Notes: generated by a model from the sequence alone, not told the origin. A stretch of DNA of 64,000 bases from Clostridia bacterium (GCA_018432615.1 JAHDSQ010000002.1:157054-221053); one strand, 5' to 3'; numbered from the stretch's first letter, positions 26,215-35,398 are shown. Numbers and translations: made by a program.

Positions 26215-27759
26215 TTATTGCCTTTCTTGCAGCAATTCAGGTTGGGCTCTGACTATTTTGTTCAAGGCATTAATATAGGCCCTTACACTGGATTCAATAA
26301 TATCTACGCTCAAACCGCGGCCCATAAATGTCTTGCCGTCAATGGCCACCCTTACTACTACTTCACCCTGTGCATCTTTCCCGTGGGTTACTGCATTAAT
26401 ATTGTATGATTCCAGTCTGGCCGGCAGTTTAACTATTTTGTTGATGGCAGCGTAGGAAGCCTCGATAGGACCGTCAGCGCAAGCCGCTTCCTCAACGGGC
26501 TTGCCTTGCACAAGCATTCCGATGGTTGAAGTTGCGGTAATATTCGTCCCCAGGGTGACACGCATATGATTTAACTCGTAAACCTGTTCACTATCTGCAA
26601 ACATCTCATTATCAACAAGGGTAATTAAATCCTCGTCCAGTATTTCACTTTTCCTATCGGCAAGCGCCTTGAATTCATTAAAAATCTTTTCTAAAATTTC
26701 TTCATTCAAATTGAATCCAAGTTTCTCTAACTGCAATTTAAAGGCATGGCGTCCGGAGTGTTTGCCCAGTACCAGCTTATTACTGCTTATCCCAACCATT
26801 TCCGGATTCATTATCTCATAAGTCGTTCTTTCTTTAATAACTCCATCCTGATGGATCCCGGCTTCGTGAGCAAAAGCATTTTTCCCGACGATAGCCTTGT
26901 TGTGTTGGACACGCATACCGGTCAATCTACTGACCATGGTACTTGTCCGGTAAAGCTCACGAGTATTGATGCTTGTCGAAAAACCGAGATAATTTCTTCT
27001 GGTGTACAACGCCATTACAACCTCCTCTAAAGAGGCATTCCCGGCCCTTTCGCCGATTCCGTTGACAGCCACCTCAACCTGCTGAGCTCCGTTGCGCACA
27101 GCCGCCAAGGAATTAGCCACCGCCAAACCCAGATCATTGTGACAATGAACACTTATCACAGCTTTATCAATATTCGGAACTCCCTCCCTGATTGCCTTGA
27201 CAAACTCACCAAACTCCCAGGGAGTTGCATAGCCCACAGTGTCGGGAATATTTATCACATTGGCACCGGCATCAATGGCGAGGGTAAAGACTTCGCATAA
27301 AAACGGGATTTCACTTCTGAAAGCGTCTTCTGCCGAGAATTCCACATCATCGACCAAGCTTTTTGCCATTTTAACATACTTGGCGACCATTTCTTTCACT
27401 TCTTCTTCTGTCTTGCACAGTTTCTTGGTCATGTGTATTTTCGAAGTAGCCACAAAAGTGTGTATCCTGGGTCTTTCAGCATGCTTGACGGCCTCATAGG
27501 CACTTTTGATATCAGCCTCCCCGGTACGTGCTAATCCGGCTATAATAGGTCCTTTGACCTCTTTGGCGATTCGGCTTACCGAGGAGAAATCTCCCGGCGA
27601 GGCAATGGGAAAGCCTGCTTCAATCACGTCAACACCCAAACGTGCCAACTGTTGAGCAATCGCCAGTTTTTCATCACTATTCAGGCTAACTCCCGGTGAC
27701 TGCTCTCCATCGCGCAGAGTTGTGTCAAAAATGTATATTCTCTTTCCGTTTTGAACCAT
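26215..27759 (-). CDS. leuA: 2-Isopropylmalate synthase
   Basis: A 514-residue enzyme joining acetyl-CoA to 2-oxoisovalerate, the first committed step of leucine synthesis. The TIM barrel carries DTTLRDGEQSPG, the VHCHNDLGLAVANS metal motif and GIGERAGNASLEE. A C-terminal regulatory domain (about 390-514) for leucine feedback is present and complete. The ATG has GGGAAGGGAG seven or so bases upstream. It lies 19 bp after ilvB2. Confidence 0.97.
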   Translation of the reverse strand: MVQNGKRIYIFDTTLRDGEQSPGVSLNSDEKLAIAQQLARLGVDVIEAGFPIASPGDFSSVSRIAKEVKGPIIAGLARTGEADIKSAYEAVKHAERPRIHTFVATSKIHMTKKLCKTEEEVKEMVAKYVKMAKSLVDDVEFSAEDAFRSEIPFLCEVFTLAIDAGANVINIPDTVGYATPWEFGEFVKAIREGVPNIDKAVISVHCHNDLGLAVANSLAAVRNGAQQVEVAVNGIGERAGNASLEEVVMALYTRRNYLGFSTSINTRELYRTSTMVSRLTGMRVQHNKAIVGKNAFAHEAGIHQDGVIKERTTYEIMNPEMVGISSNKLVLGKHSGRHAFKLQLEKLGFNLNEEILEKIFNEFKALADRKSEILDEDLITLVDNEMFADSEQVYELNHMRVTLGTNITATSTIGMLVQGKPVEEAACADGPIEASYAAINKIVKLPARLESYNINAVTHGKDAQGEVVVRVAIDGKTFMGRGLSVDIIESSVRAYINALNKIVRAQPELLQERQ

Positions 27760-27778
27760 TTTTCTCTCCCTTCCCTCG

Positions 27779-29479
27779 TCACGTTCCTACCATCTCATCC
27801 AAGCCGGAGCCGGTGAGAACTATAGGATAAACGTTTTCTCTTGCAGGTACAACAACTTCCATAATAGCCATTCCTCGATGCTGAACAAACTGTTCCATCT
27901 TATAAGCAAGCTCTTGCCTCTTTGCTACCCTGAGACTCAGTGCCCCAAAAGCCAAGGCTAAATGATGAAAATCAGGGCTTTTTGAAAATTCCGTAGACGA
28001 GTACCTGCCTTGACAATAGTGGTCTTGTAATTGTTTTACCATTCCCAGCGTTTGATTGTTAATGAGAATGATCTTAAGTGGCAAACCCTGCTCCAATGCG
28101 GTTCCCAATTCAGGCATCCCCATTTGAAAACTTCCATCCCCTGTTATAACGTAAACGTTACAGTCAGGGCAAGCCACCTGTGCGCCAACCGCCGCGGGTA
28201 TACCATACCCCATGGTCCCCAGTCCACCTGACGATATGAATTTCCCCGGCAGGTTAGTTCTTATTTTTTGTGCGGCCCAAATCTGGTGTTGGCCGACATC
28301 GGTTGTCACGATACAATCATCTGTTAATCTTTGATTGAGGTTTTCTATTACGTCTGCTGCTGAAATGGCATCATCAGTTACGCCTTCCTCATCTTTCCCC
28401 GAGCCGACGACCGGCCTATCCTTCGCCCTATATTTTGCCTTGATTTCAGCAATTTCTGTCCTCCATGGCTGGTTTTCTTTAGCCTGCAGTCTTTTATTCA
28501 ACTGCCCTAAAACCACTTTGAGGTCTCCCACCAACGGGACATCGACACGCATATTCTTGCCTATCTCAGCGGCATCGATATCTATGTGAACAATTTTAGC
28601 ATGGGGAGCGAATTTGGCAGTAGCACCCGTAACCCTATCACCAAACCTCATCCCCAAGGCAATAAAGAGATCGCAAGCCTGTACGGCCATATTTGCGGCT
28701 GCCAGTCCGTATGTTCCCAACATTCCCAGCGCCAGCGGATGATCCTGAGAGATACTGCCTCTTCCCATCATAGTAGTCGTAACGGGTATCCCGGCATTCT
28801 CAACCATATATAATAATTCTTCCGTAGCTCTGGCGGAATTCACACCGCCACCGGCACAAATCAAGGGCCTTTCTGCCTTCTCTATCAACTCAATCACTTG
28901 CTTGATTTGTCTGATATGTCCGTTAATGTTCGGTTTATAGCCCCTCAAGTCGACCTTCTTGCAGTCGATGTTCTCAGCCATGGCTGCGGTGACATCTTGA
29001 GGTATATCGATCAATACGGGTCCGGGCCGCCCGCTTTGTGCGATATAAAAGGCTTCCTTGATAATACGAGGAATATCCCCCGCCTCCTGTACAAGGTAGT
29101 TATGCTTGACAATCGGATCCGTTATCCCGGTGATGTCGACCTCCTGGAAGGCATCTGTTCCAACCATGGAAGTCGCCACCTGCCCTGTTATAGCAACAAT
29201 CGGGATCGAATCCATATATGCGGTAGCGATACCAGTGACAAGGTTGGTGGCCCCCGGCCCCGAAGTGGCCATACAAACACCTACCTTGCCACTGGCCCTG
29301 GCATAACCGTTTGCTGCGTGGGCTGCTCCCTGCTCGTGTCTGACCAGTATGGTTCTTATCTCGGTCGCGTCCTTTAAGGCATCAAATATTTTCAGGGCCG
29401 CACCCCCTGGGTAACCGAAGATAACCCTGACGTTTTCTTTTCTTAAGCTTTCAATTAGGATCTCCGCCCCCAGTTGCAT
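27779..29479 (-). CDS. ilvB: Acetolactate synthase large subunit, paralogue 2
   Basis: A 566-residue TPP/FAD enzyme. The catalytic Glu49 is in LVRHEQGAAHA and the TPP motif is GDGSFQMGMPELGT. All three domains are present. The stretch corresponding to the substrate-specificity tryptophan (E. coli AHAS II Trp464) reads GMVKQLQ here, with Leu484 in place of Trp, unlike paralogue 1. That change is known to weaken preference for 2-oxobutyrate, so this copy may make acetolactate for valine/leucine rather than isoleucine. The ATG at 29479 follows GGAGGTGTTACTT; an upstream TTG lies inside that ribosome site. It is located between ilvC and leuA. Confidence 0.93.
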   Translation of the reverse strand: MQLGAEILIESLRKENVRVIFGYPGGAALKIFDALKDATEIRTILVRHEQGAAHAANGYARASGKVGVCMATSGPGATNLVTGIATAYMDSIPIVAITGQVATSMVGTDAFQEVDITGITDPIVKHNYLVQEAGDIPRIIKEAFYIAQSGRPGPVLIDIPQDVTAAMAENIDCKKVDLRGYKPNINGHIRQIKQVIELIEKAERPLICAGGGVNSARATEELLYMVENAGIPVTTTMMGRGSISQDHPLALGMLGTYGLAAANMAVQACDLFIALGMRFGDRVTGATAKFAPHAKIVHIDIDAAEIGKNMRVDVPLVGDLKVVLGQLNKRLQAKENQPWRTEIAEIKAKYRAKDRPVVGSGKDEEGVTDDAISAADVIENLNQRLTDDCIVTTDVGQHQIWAAQKIRTNLPGKFISSGGLGTMGYGIPAAVGAQVACPDCNVYVITGDGSFQMGMPELGTALEQGLPLKIILINNQTLGMVKQLQDHYCQGRYSSTEFSKSPDFHHLALAFGALSLRVAKRQELAYKMEQFVQHRGMAIMEVVVPARENVYPIVLTGSGLDEMVGT

Positions 29480-29500
29480 AAGTAACACCTCCAAATTAAT

Positions 29501-30499
29501 CTACATCTCTTTTTTCAACCACGGCATCTTATTTCTCAGTTCTTTTCCTACTACCTCTACCTGGTGCTGTTCATCAAGCCTCTTAATGGCGTTAAAACGC
29601 GGTCTTCCTGTTTGGTTCTCCGAAATCCAATCCTTAGCAAAAGTCCCGTCTTGGATTTCCTTGAGAATCTGCCGCATCTCTGCTCTTGTTTCTTCCGTAA
29701 TCAGGCGTCTGCCGCTGACCATATCACCATACTCGGCCGTATCGCTGATCGAATACCGCATCCCGGCAATCCCGTGTTCATAAATCAAATCGATGATAAG
29801 TTTCAACTCATGACAGCATTCAAAGTAGGCAGATTCCGGCTGATATCCGGCCCCAACCAAGGTATCAAAGCCCGCCCTGATCAGTTCTGTCAAACCGCCG
29901 CATAGTACACACTGCTCCCCGAAAAGATCGGTTTCGGTTTCCTCCTTAAAAGTAGTCATCAGTGTTCCCGCCCGGGTGCAACCAATACCCTTGGCATAAG
30001 CTAAAGCAGTGTCCATGGCCTTGCCGGTGGCATCCTGATAAACCGCAACTAATCCCGGTATCCCCGTTCCTTCCAAGTAAAGCCTTCTGACAAGGTGTCC
30101 CGGCCCTTTTGGAGCAACCATAAAGACATCTATATCTTCCCTAGGTTTGATCCTGCCGAAATGAATATTGAAACCATGCGAAAATGCAATTGCATTGCCC
30201 GGCTTAAGTCCCGGTAGTATCTCACCATAATAAACATCCGCATGATTTTCATCAGGCAACAAAATCTGCACAACATCGGCCATTTCTGATGCTTCTGCTA
30301 CCGTATACACCTTAAAGCCGTTTTTCTCTGCCTTCGCCCAAGACGAACCTCCCTTGCGCAGACCGATAATAACATCGACCCCACTGTCCTTTAGGTTTTG
30401 TGCCTGGGAATGACCTTGACTCCCGTAACCGATAACTGCTACTTTCTTGCCCTCCAAATAACTTAAATTCGCATCCTGATCATAAAACATTTTTGCCAC
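29501..30499 (-). CDS. ilvC: Ketol-acid reductoisomerase (class I)
   Basis: A 332-residue NAD(P)H-dependent enzyme converting acetolactate or acetohydroxybutyrate to dihydroxy acids. The Rossmann motif is [15 protein letters not shown] (residues about 20-34), followed by the cofactor loop with Arg/Ser (GLRKGGSS). The knotted C-terminal domain has the metal residues around [12 protein letters not shown] and the E..YECCHELK-type helix. The GTG start has GGGAGG upstream. It lies between ilvN and ilvB2 in the operon. Confidence 0.97.
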   Translation of the reverse strand: MAKMFYDQDANLSYLEGKKVAVIGYGSQGHSQAQNLKDSGVDVIIGLRKGGSSWAKAEKNGFKVYTVAEASEMADVVQILLPDENHADVYYGEILPGLKPGNAIAFSHGFNIHFGRIKPREDIDVFMVAPKGPGHLVRRLYLEGTGIPGLVAVYQDATGKAMDTALAYAKGIGCTRAGTLMTTFKEETETDLFGEQCVLCGGLTELIRAGFDTLVGAGYQPESAYFECCHELKLIIDLIYEHGIAGMRYSISDTAEYGDMVSGRRLITEETRAEMRQILKEIQDGTFAKDWISENQTGRPRFNAIKRLDEQHQVEVVGKELRNKMPWLKKEM

Positions 30500-30548
30500 A
30501 GTATATTCCTCCCTTTAATAAATTATTATCATACTGAAATACAAGCAT

Positions 30549-31028
30549 TTACTTTTGTCCCCTAACTATCGACACCCTTCCCGTTCTGACTAACTCCATA
30601 ATACCAAAGGGCTGTAAGGATTTAATGATAGCCTGTATTTTCGCATCATCACCTGTTGCTTCGACAATCAGCGAACGCCGTCCAATGTCTACAATACGGC
30701 ACCGAAAAATCTCCACAATCTGCATTATTTCCTGGCGAACTGCAATATCTGCATTCACCTTCAGCAAGAGTAGCTGCCTGTCGACCGTCTCTTCTTCTGT
30801 AATATCATTGACCTTTATTACCTCGACCTGTTTATTCAACTGCTTGCTGACTTGCTCAATAATCTTGGCATCGCCCTCAACAACAAGGGTTATACGCGAG
30901 ACGGAAGAATCATCCGTTTCACCGACCGCCAGGCTTTCAATATTGTAACCGCGGCGGGAAAAAAGTCCAGCCACATGCGATAGGACACCGGGTCTGTTTT
31001 CAACTAATACGGCTAATGTGTGCTTCAC
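30549..31028 (-). CDS. ilvN: Acetolactate synthase regulatory small subunit
   Basis: A 159-residue subunit with an N-terminal ACT domain (TLAVLVENRPGVLSHVAGLFSRRGYNI) and the ALS_ss C-domain (VRQEIMQIVEIFRCRIVDIG). It confers valine feedback on the large subunit. The GTG at 31026-31028 is chosen, with GGAGGTGG just upstream; a longer reading lies inside ilvB1 and lacks similarity. It overlaps ilvB1 by 29 bp, so these two are probably the native pair. One small subunit serves two large subunits in this operon. Confidence 0.94.
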   Translation of the reverse strand: MKHTLAVLVENRPGVLSHVAGLFSRRGYNIESLAVGETDDSSVSRITLVVEGDAKIIEQVSKQLNKQVEVIKVNDITEEETVDRQLLLLKVNADIAVRQEIMQIVEIFRCRIVDIGRRSLIVEATGDDAKIQAIIKSLQPFGIMELVRTGRVSIVRGQK

Positions 31029-32703
31029 CTTTCCACCTCCCCAGCATTTCATTGAGCTTTCCTCCCGGAGGGATAATCGGTAACACATTCTCTCCCTGGC
31101 AGACCGCACAATCAACAATGACAGGTCCGGGCAGCCTAAAGGCTTCGGCGACAATCTCGCTTATATCGTCTGTTTCCCCTGCCCGCAATGCTTTGATACC
31201 GTAGGCATTTGCAAGCCTCACAAAGTCAGGATTACTGTCAAATAACGTCGAAGCGTAGTGCCCTTTAAAAAAGAGTTCCTGCCACTGCCGAACCATTCCC
31301 AAACAGGAATTATTCAAAATGAACACCTTGAGCGGCAGTTGATGGTTGGCAATAGTCGCTAACTCTTGAATGTTCATTTGGATACTTCCGTCTCCGGTAA
31401 ATAGAGCCACAGCTTCATTTGTTTTGCCAAAGGCTGCTCCTATGGCGGCAGGGAGACCAAAACCCATTGTCCCTAAGCCCCCGGAAGTCACAAAGTTTCG
31501 CGTTTTTCCTATCGGATAAAACTGAGCAACAAACATTTGATGCTGACCTACATCAGTCACAACCACGACTTTATCGCCGACCTGCCTCGCAACCTCTTCA
31601 ATGACGGTTTGTGGTTTTAGTCCACCCTCTTTTTCGTAAAGAAGAGGATACTTTTCCTTGAAGATCGTTACCTCCTGCAACCATTCCTTTGTTGCAAATT
31701 CTAATCCTTTTTTCTTTAAACGACTTAACATCTCAGTTAGAAACTTGGCAACATCGCAAACAACCGGTATGTCCGCAACTACATTCTTTGACAATTCCGC
31801 CGGATCAATGTCCACATGAATGATTGTGGTCTCCGGCAGGAAGTTCTCCGGCTTTCCGGTAATCCTGTCGCTAAACCTTACCCCCAGCGCGATAAGTACA
31901 TCAGAAGAGTTCAGAGTAAGATTAGCGGCCGGCATACCGTGCATCCCCACCATTCCCAGACAGTTTTCGGCTGTATCCGGGAAGGCACCTTTACCCATAA
32001 GCGTAGTTACCACAGGCATCTTTGTATAATTGACAAACTCCCGTATAATTTCACTAGCCTGCCCGGAAACAACGCCTCCGCCTACCATGACCAATGGCCT
32101 TTTTGCCTCATGCAAAGCAGCTACAACCTTATCAAGCTGCTCCGATAAACCATTTTTTAAAGGAACCTTGCGGGAATATTTTTTCTCAAGCCCTACCTGA
32201 GAATCCACTGTCCCGGCAAAGATGTCCTTGGGCATATCGATCAATACCGGACCCGGACGTCCTGTTGTAGCTACATTCCAAGCTTCTTCCAAAACTGACG
32301 GTAATTCATCCATCTTTTTTACCATATAGCTGTGCTTAGTAATCGGCATCGTTATCCCAATGATATCCGCTTCCTGAAAAGCATCTCTTCCTATACTATC
32401 GAGATTAACCTGTCCCGTAACAGCAATGAGCGGAACGGAATCAAGATAAGCATTGGCAATACCCGTAACTAAATTGGTAGCACCCGGCCCGGATGTTGCA
32501 AAGCACACACCCGGCTTGCCGGTCACTCGTGCGTATCCGTCTGCCGCATGAACCGCCCCTTGCTCGTGGCGGGTAAGGATGTGTTTAAGACCGGAACGTC
32601 CTAAAACGTCATAAAGAAAGATAACAGATCCACCTGGATAACCAAAAATATACTCAACACCTTTTTTTTCAAGGAAACTTACTAGGTATTCTGCACCATT
32701 CAT
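31000..32703 (-). CDS. ilvB: Acetolactate synthase large subunit, paralogue 1
   Basis: A 567-residue TPP/FAD enzyme. The catalytic Glu47 is in LTRHEQGAVHAADGYAR, and the TPP motif GDGSIQMNIQELAT is followed by NNSCLGMVRQWQ. That stretch keeps the Trp (Trp474) associated with preference for 2-oxobutyrate over pyruvate, so this copy has the standard biosynthetic AHAS profile serving isoleucine and valine. GGAGGTGTAGAA precedes the ATG. It is second in the operon after ilvD and overlaps ilvN. Confidence 0.96.
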   Translation of the reverse strand: MNGAEYLVSFLEKKGVEYIFGYPGGSVIFLYDVLGRSGLKHILTRHEQGAVHAADGYARVTGKPGVCFATSGPGATNLVTGIANAYLDSVPLIAVTGQVNLDSIGRDAFQEADIIGITMPITKHSYMVKKMDELPSVLEEAWNVATTGRPGPVLIDMPKDIFAGTVDSQVGLEKKYSRKVPLKNGLSEQLDKVVAALHEAKRPLVMVGGGVVSGQASEIIREFVNYTKMPVVTTLMGKGAFPDTAENCLGMVGMHGMPAANLTLNSSDVLIALGVRFSDRITGKPENFLPETTIIHVDIDPAELSKNVVADIPVVCDVAKFLTEMLSRLKKKGLEFATKEWLQEVTIFKEKYPLLYEKEGGLKPQTVIEEVARQVGDKVVVVTDVGQHQMFVAQFYPIGKTRNFVTSGGLGTMGFGLPAAIGAAFGKTNEAVALFTGDGSIQMNIQELATIANHQLPLKVFILNNSCLGMVRQWQELFFKGHYASTLFDSNPDFVRLANAYGIKALRAGETDDISEIVAEAFRLPGPVIVDCAVCQGENVLPIIPPGGKLNEMLGRWKGEAHISRIS

Positions 32704-32724
32704 TTCTACACCTCCGGATGTTAT

Positions 32725-34389
32725 TTATTCCGAAGAGTAAACGGCTCCTTTGTTGGCTGAACTAACCATCCCCGCATAGCGGGCAATATAACCTCCCAAA
32801 CCTCTGTCCGGTGGCCCCGTCCATTCCTTCTTGCGCCGTTTAAGCTCTTCTTCTTCCACTAGTAAATCGAGTCGCCGGTTAGGTATATCTATACTAATCA
32901 TATCGCCCTCTTTAATTAGGGCTATCACCCCCCCTGCCGCAGCTTCGGGTGACACGTGTCCAATGGACGCGCCTCTGGTCGCTCCTGAAAATCTCCCGTC
33001 GGTGATCAATGCTACACTTGAATCCAATCCCATTCCTGCCAGGATCGAGGTCGGGGTAAGCATTTCACGCATTCCGGGACCTCCTTTCGGCCCTTCGTAA
33101 CGGATAACCAGTACATCTCCGGCTTTAACCTCACCTGCCAGAATGGCCTCCGATACTTCTTCCTCGCTGTCGTACACACGAGCAGGCCCTTTATGCACCA
33201 TCATTCCTTCAGCAACGGCACCTTGCTTGACAACGGCACCCTCTTCTGCCACGTTGCCTCTCAAAACCGCAATGCCGCCGTCTTTACGGTAAGCGGTCTC
33301 TAAGGTACGTACAATTTCTCCCTTAGTGTTCTTCGCCTTGTCCAAAAGCTCCTTGAGCCTATCAGCCCCTACACATTTAACATCCTTATCGATCAAGCCC
33401 GCCTTATCAAGCTCCTTCATAACCGTCATAATTCCGCCGACCTCATCCAGGTCTTCAATAAAGGAATTACCGGCAGGACTGAGTTTGCAAAGCTGTGGCG
33501 TATTACGGCTTATCTTGTCGATCATATCTATATCGAGGTTGACACCGGCCTCGTGAGCAATTGCTGTTAAATGCAAAACGGTATTAGTAGAGCATCCAAG
33601 CGCCATATCCGTTTTCAGGGCATTTTCAAACGCTTTTTTCGTCATAATATCACTCGGTTTCAAGTCCTTCGCCAAAAGCTCCATAATCCGCTCTCCGGCA
33701 TTCTTGGCAAGACGGCGACGCGCCGCAGTCACTGCCAAAATCGTACCATTACCGGGAAGTCCCATTCCCAATGCTTCGGTAAGACAGTTCATGGAATTGG
33801 CGGTGTACATCCCTGAGCATGAACCGCATCCCGGGCAAGCATTCTCTTCCATTTCCCAGATTTCCTGATCGGACATCTTCCCATTGCTATGCTTCCCTAC
33901 TGCCTCAAAAACATCGCTTAATGCTATTCTCTCCCCGTTAACTTTCCCAGCCTGCATGGGACCGCCACTGACAAAAATGCTGGGCAAATTCAATCTGGCA
34001 GCCGCCATCAGCATTCCCGGAATTATTTTATCGCAATTAGTGACAAATACCAGGGCATCGAAGGAATGTGCCCTGACCATCACTTCAATAGAATCGGCAA
34101 TCAACTCACGACTGGCCAGGGAATATTTCATTCCCACATGGTTCATCGCAATTCCATCGCACACCGCAATAACGGGAAATTCAAAGGGAACCCCTCCCCC
34201 ATACCGAACCCCTGCCTTTACGGCCTCGGTTATTTCCTTAAGATGAATGTGTCCGGGCACAATGTCGTTATAGGGGTTTACTACCCCTATAAAGGGACGC
34301 TTCATCTCCGCTTCAGTTATTCCAAGGGCTTTTAATAACGAACGATGGGGCGCCTTGGTAACACCCTTTTTAATAGTGTCACTCCTCAT
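32725..34389 (-). CDS. ilvD: Dihydroxy-acid dehydratase
   Basis: A 554-residue iron-sulfur dehydratase producing 2-oxoisovalerate and 2-oxo-3-methylvalerate. The cluster cysteines lie in [12 protein letters not shown] and [16 protein letters not shown], and the [16 protein letters not shown] motif is near residue 465. The ATG at 34387-34389 follows GGAGGTAGGAG; a longer reading (from 34431) includes that ribosome site and is unlikely. First gene of the ilv-leu-vor operon, preceded by a 34611-34390 leader with a terminator hairpin. Confidence 0.96.
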   Translation of the reverse strand: MRSDTIKKGVTKAPHRSLLKALGITEAEMKRPFIGVVNPYNDIVPGHIHLKEITEAVKAGVRYGGGVPFEFPVIAVCDGIAMNHVGMKYSLASRELIADSIEVMVRAHSFDALVFVTNCDKIIPGMLMAAARLNLPSIFVSGGPMQAGKVNGERIALSDVFEAVGKHSNGKMSDQEIWEMEENACPGCGSCSGMYTANSMNCLTEALGMGLPGNGTILAVTAARRRLAKNAGERIMELLAKDLKPSDIMTKKAFENALKTDMALGCSTNTVLHLTAIAHEAGVNLDIDMIDKISRNTPQLCKLSPAGNSFIEDLDEVGGIMTVMKELDKAGLIDKDVKCVGADRLKELLDKAKNTKGEIVRTLETAYRKDGGIAVLRGNVAEEGAVVKQGAVAEGMMVHKGPARVYDSEEEVSEAILAGEVKAGDVLVIRYEGPKGGPGMREMLTPTSILAGMGLDSSVALITDGRFSGATRGASIGHVSPEAAAGGVIALIKEGDMISIDIPNRRLDLLVEEEELKRRKKEWTGPPDRGLGGYIARYAGMVSSANKGAVYSSE

Positions 34390-34454
34390 AACTCCTACCT
34401 CCATTTTTTTTATATACCTGTTATTTGACACGGCAGTTTCGGAAATACACTTAT

Positions 34455-34498
34455 ATAAAAACCGAGCGCAGGTTCACCTTTCCGGAACATACCGCTCG
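34455..34498 (-). terminator. Intrinsic terminator in the ilvD leader (attenuator candidate)
   Basis: Read leftward, CGAGCG pairs with CGCTCG and an inner GTTC/GAAC stem extends the hairpin. It runs directly into GTTTTTATA, 66 bp before the ilvD ATG and about 110 nt after the predicted transcription start. A terminator between promoter and first gene implies conditional read-through. I could not find a leucine-, valine- or isoleucine-rich leader peptide or a convincing antiterminator, so the controlling signal is unknown. Confidence 0.7.
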
Positions 34499-34617
34499 TG
34501 CCGTCTATTGTTGTTTAAATTGCCTGATCTGATGAATTTCCCTTGCTGCTAATTCGGCCTGCTTTGTATAACAGTTTTAAAATGTACCGCTTATTATATA
34601 TCAGGTATTTAAATACC

Positions 34618-34647
34618 ATGATACTCCGCTGTTAGGATAACTGTCAA
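34618..34647 (-). promoter_or_regulatory. Proximal promoter of the ilv-leu operon
   Basis: Read leftward, TTGACA (34642-34647) and TATCAT (34618-34623) are 18 bp apart. The predicted start is near 34611, giving a leader of about 220 nt that includes the terminator at 34455-34498. Confidence 0.6.
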
Positions 34648-34704
34648 TAACATTTTCGCAATTTGCACACTGTATGCATGTATTTTTATAAAGCAGACAC
34701 TTAA

Positions 34705-34733
34705 TTCCTTATTTCTTAGTGGTATGCTACAAT
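34705..34733 (+). promoter_or_regulatory. Promoter of the HesB-like selenoprotein gene
   Basis: An extended -10 element, TGC followed by TACAAT (34728-34733), has a weak -35 (TTCCTT, 34705-34710) 17 bp upstream. It sits 32 bp before the ATG and is divergent from the ilv promoter at 34618-34647. Confidence 0.45.
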
Positions 34734-34765
34734 ATGTTTAAACAATAAGAAAGGATGAAAGCTAT

Positions 34766-35050
34766 ATGGAAATCACCATATCACAAAAGGCCTCGAATAA
34801 AATCCTCGAACAAATCGGCGAAACACCTTCTAACTACGCCCGTATTACCTTCAAAGGTCACGGCTGAGGCGGTCCCCGCTTGGGCTTTGCTCTGGATGAG
34901 CAAAAAACCGATAATGACAATGAGTATCAGGTCAAAAACATTAACATTCTCATCGACAAGAAATTGGCCAAAGGTCTCAGGAGCATAGAAGTCGATTACC
35001 GCAATTCCTTGTTTGGAAAAGGCTTTATAGTTAACTCCCTAAGCAACTAG
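34766..35050 (+). CDS. HesB/IscA-like selenoprotein with in-frame UGA (Sec34)
   Basis: Reading the TGA at 34865-34867 as selenocysteine gives a 94-residue protein: MEITISQKASNKILEQIG, then TFKGHG-Sec-GGPRLGFALDE. It ends RNSLFGKGFIV before TAG. The context G-[Cys/Sec]-GGPRLG-ALDE is that of HesB-like proteins of the IscA fold, in which the marked residue is normally Cys. The frame stays open and protein-like on both sides of the TGA, and a SECIS-like hairpin starts about 20 bases after it. The ATG at 34766 has AAAGGA upstream. The ATG at 34755 is out of frame. A role in Fe-S or redox chemistry is inferred from family. The gene lies antisense within the span between the T-box and ilvD. Confidence 0.82.
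34883..34909 (+). promoter_or_regulatory. SECIS-like hairpin for selenocysteine insertion
   Basis: TTTGCTC (34886-34892) pairs perfectly with GAGCAAA (34898-34904) around the five-base loop TGGAT; outer GG/CC (34883-34884 with 34908-34909) can extend it. The loop begins 25 bases after the TGA and contains the two guanines expected of bacterial SECIS elements that bind SelB. Spacing and loop agree with known bacterial SECIS rules. Confidence 0.72.
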
Positions 35051-35089
35051 CCTCCCGGATATAAAGAAAACTAGGGCTTCCGATAGTAT

Positions 35090-35398
35090 AAAAAATCCTC
35101 TCGTCCCAGACAAACTTCTTCTTTGTCAGGGACGAGAGGAATCTCGCGGTACCACCCAGATTATCCTCATCAGGCCAAAAGCCTTGAGAATCACCTTCAT
35201 TAAGTATATTAACGGCTACCACCGGTCCATCCTACTTATGCTCCAGCAAGTTCGGACGAACAGCTCCGGGACGAGTACACTTAATCTTGTGTGCCGGCTT
35301 CCACCTGCCCCGGCTCTCTGTAACACTTCGGTATAAGCATTTCCCATCATCACCACTATATTTATTATCCACTCTTTAAGCTGCTAAAAAATATTATT
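35090..35398 (-). ncRNA. T-box leader, leucine specifier (CUC), with terminator
   Basis: Read leftward, this is a full T-box riboswitch. It has a GATGATGGGA kink region, AGAGAG and GGTGGAAGCC in distal stem I, and a stem I lower helix GGGA/TCCC. There is an upper CTTA/TAAG helix, then the T-box core GGGTGGTACCGCG (35142-35154). Pairing GGGA with TCCC and CTTA with TAAG leaves a specifier loop in which the codon position is CTC (35273-35275), that is leucine. The TGGT bulge fits a tRNA ending ACCA, as expected for tRNA-Leu. A long terminator (CCTCTCGTCCC with its complement, then TTTTTT, 35090-35139) follows. The only downstream leftward genes are the ilv-leu operon, 700 bp away. Confidence 0.93.

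Noticed and set aside
34865-34867. TGA as a nonsense mutation making a HesB pseudogene
   Set aside because: The frame continues in family register for 60 residues, the TGA replaces the conserved Cys, and a SECIS-like hairpin follows at proper spacing; selenoprotein is the better reading pending Sec machinery.
34755-34988. Plus-strand 77-codon ORF starting MKAIWKSPYHKRP
   Set aside because: Out of frame with the HesB-like selenoprotein; its sequence resembles no protein, while the Sec-containing frame matches a family.
35031-35222. Minus-strand 63-codon ORF within the T-box
   Set aside because: It overlaps the T-box core and terminator, which explain the sequence; no family similarity.
35090-35398. 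T-box controlling the DUF378 gene
   Set aside because: DUF378 lies upstream of the T-box promoter and is not downstream of the terminator, so it cannot be regulated by it in cis.
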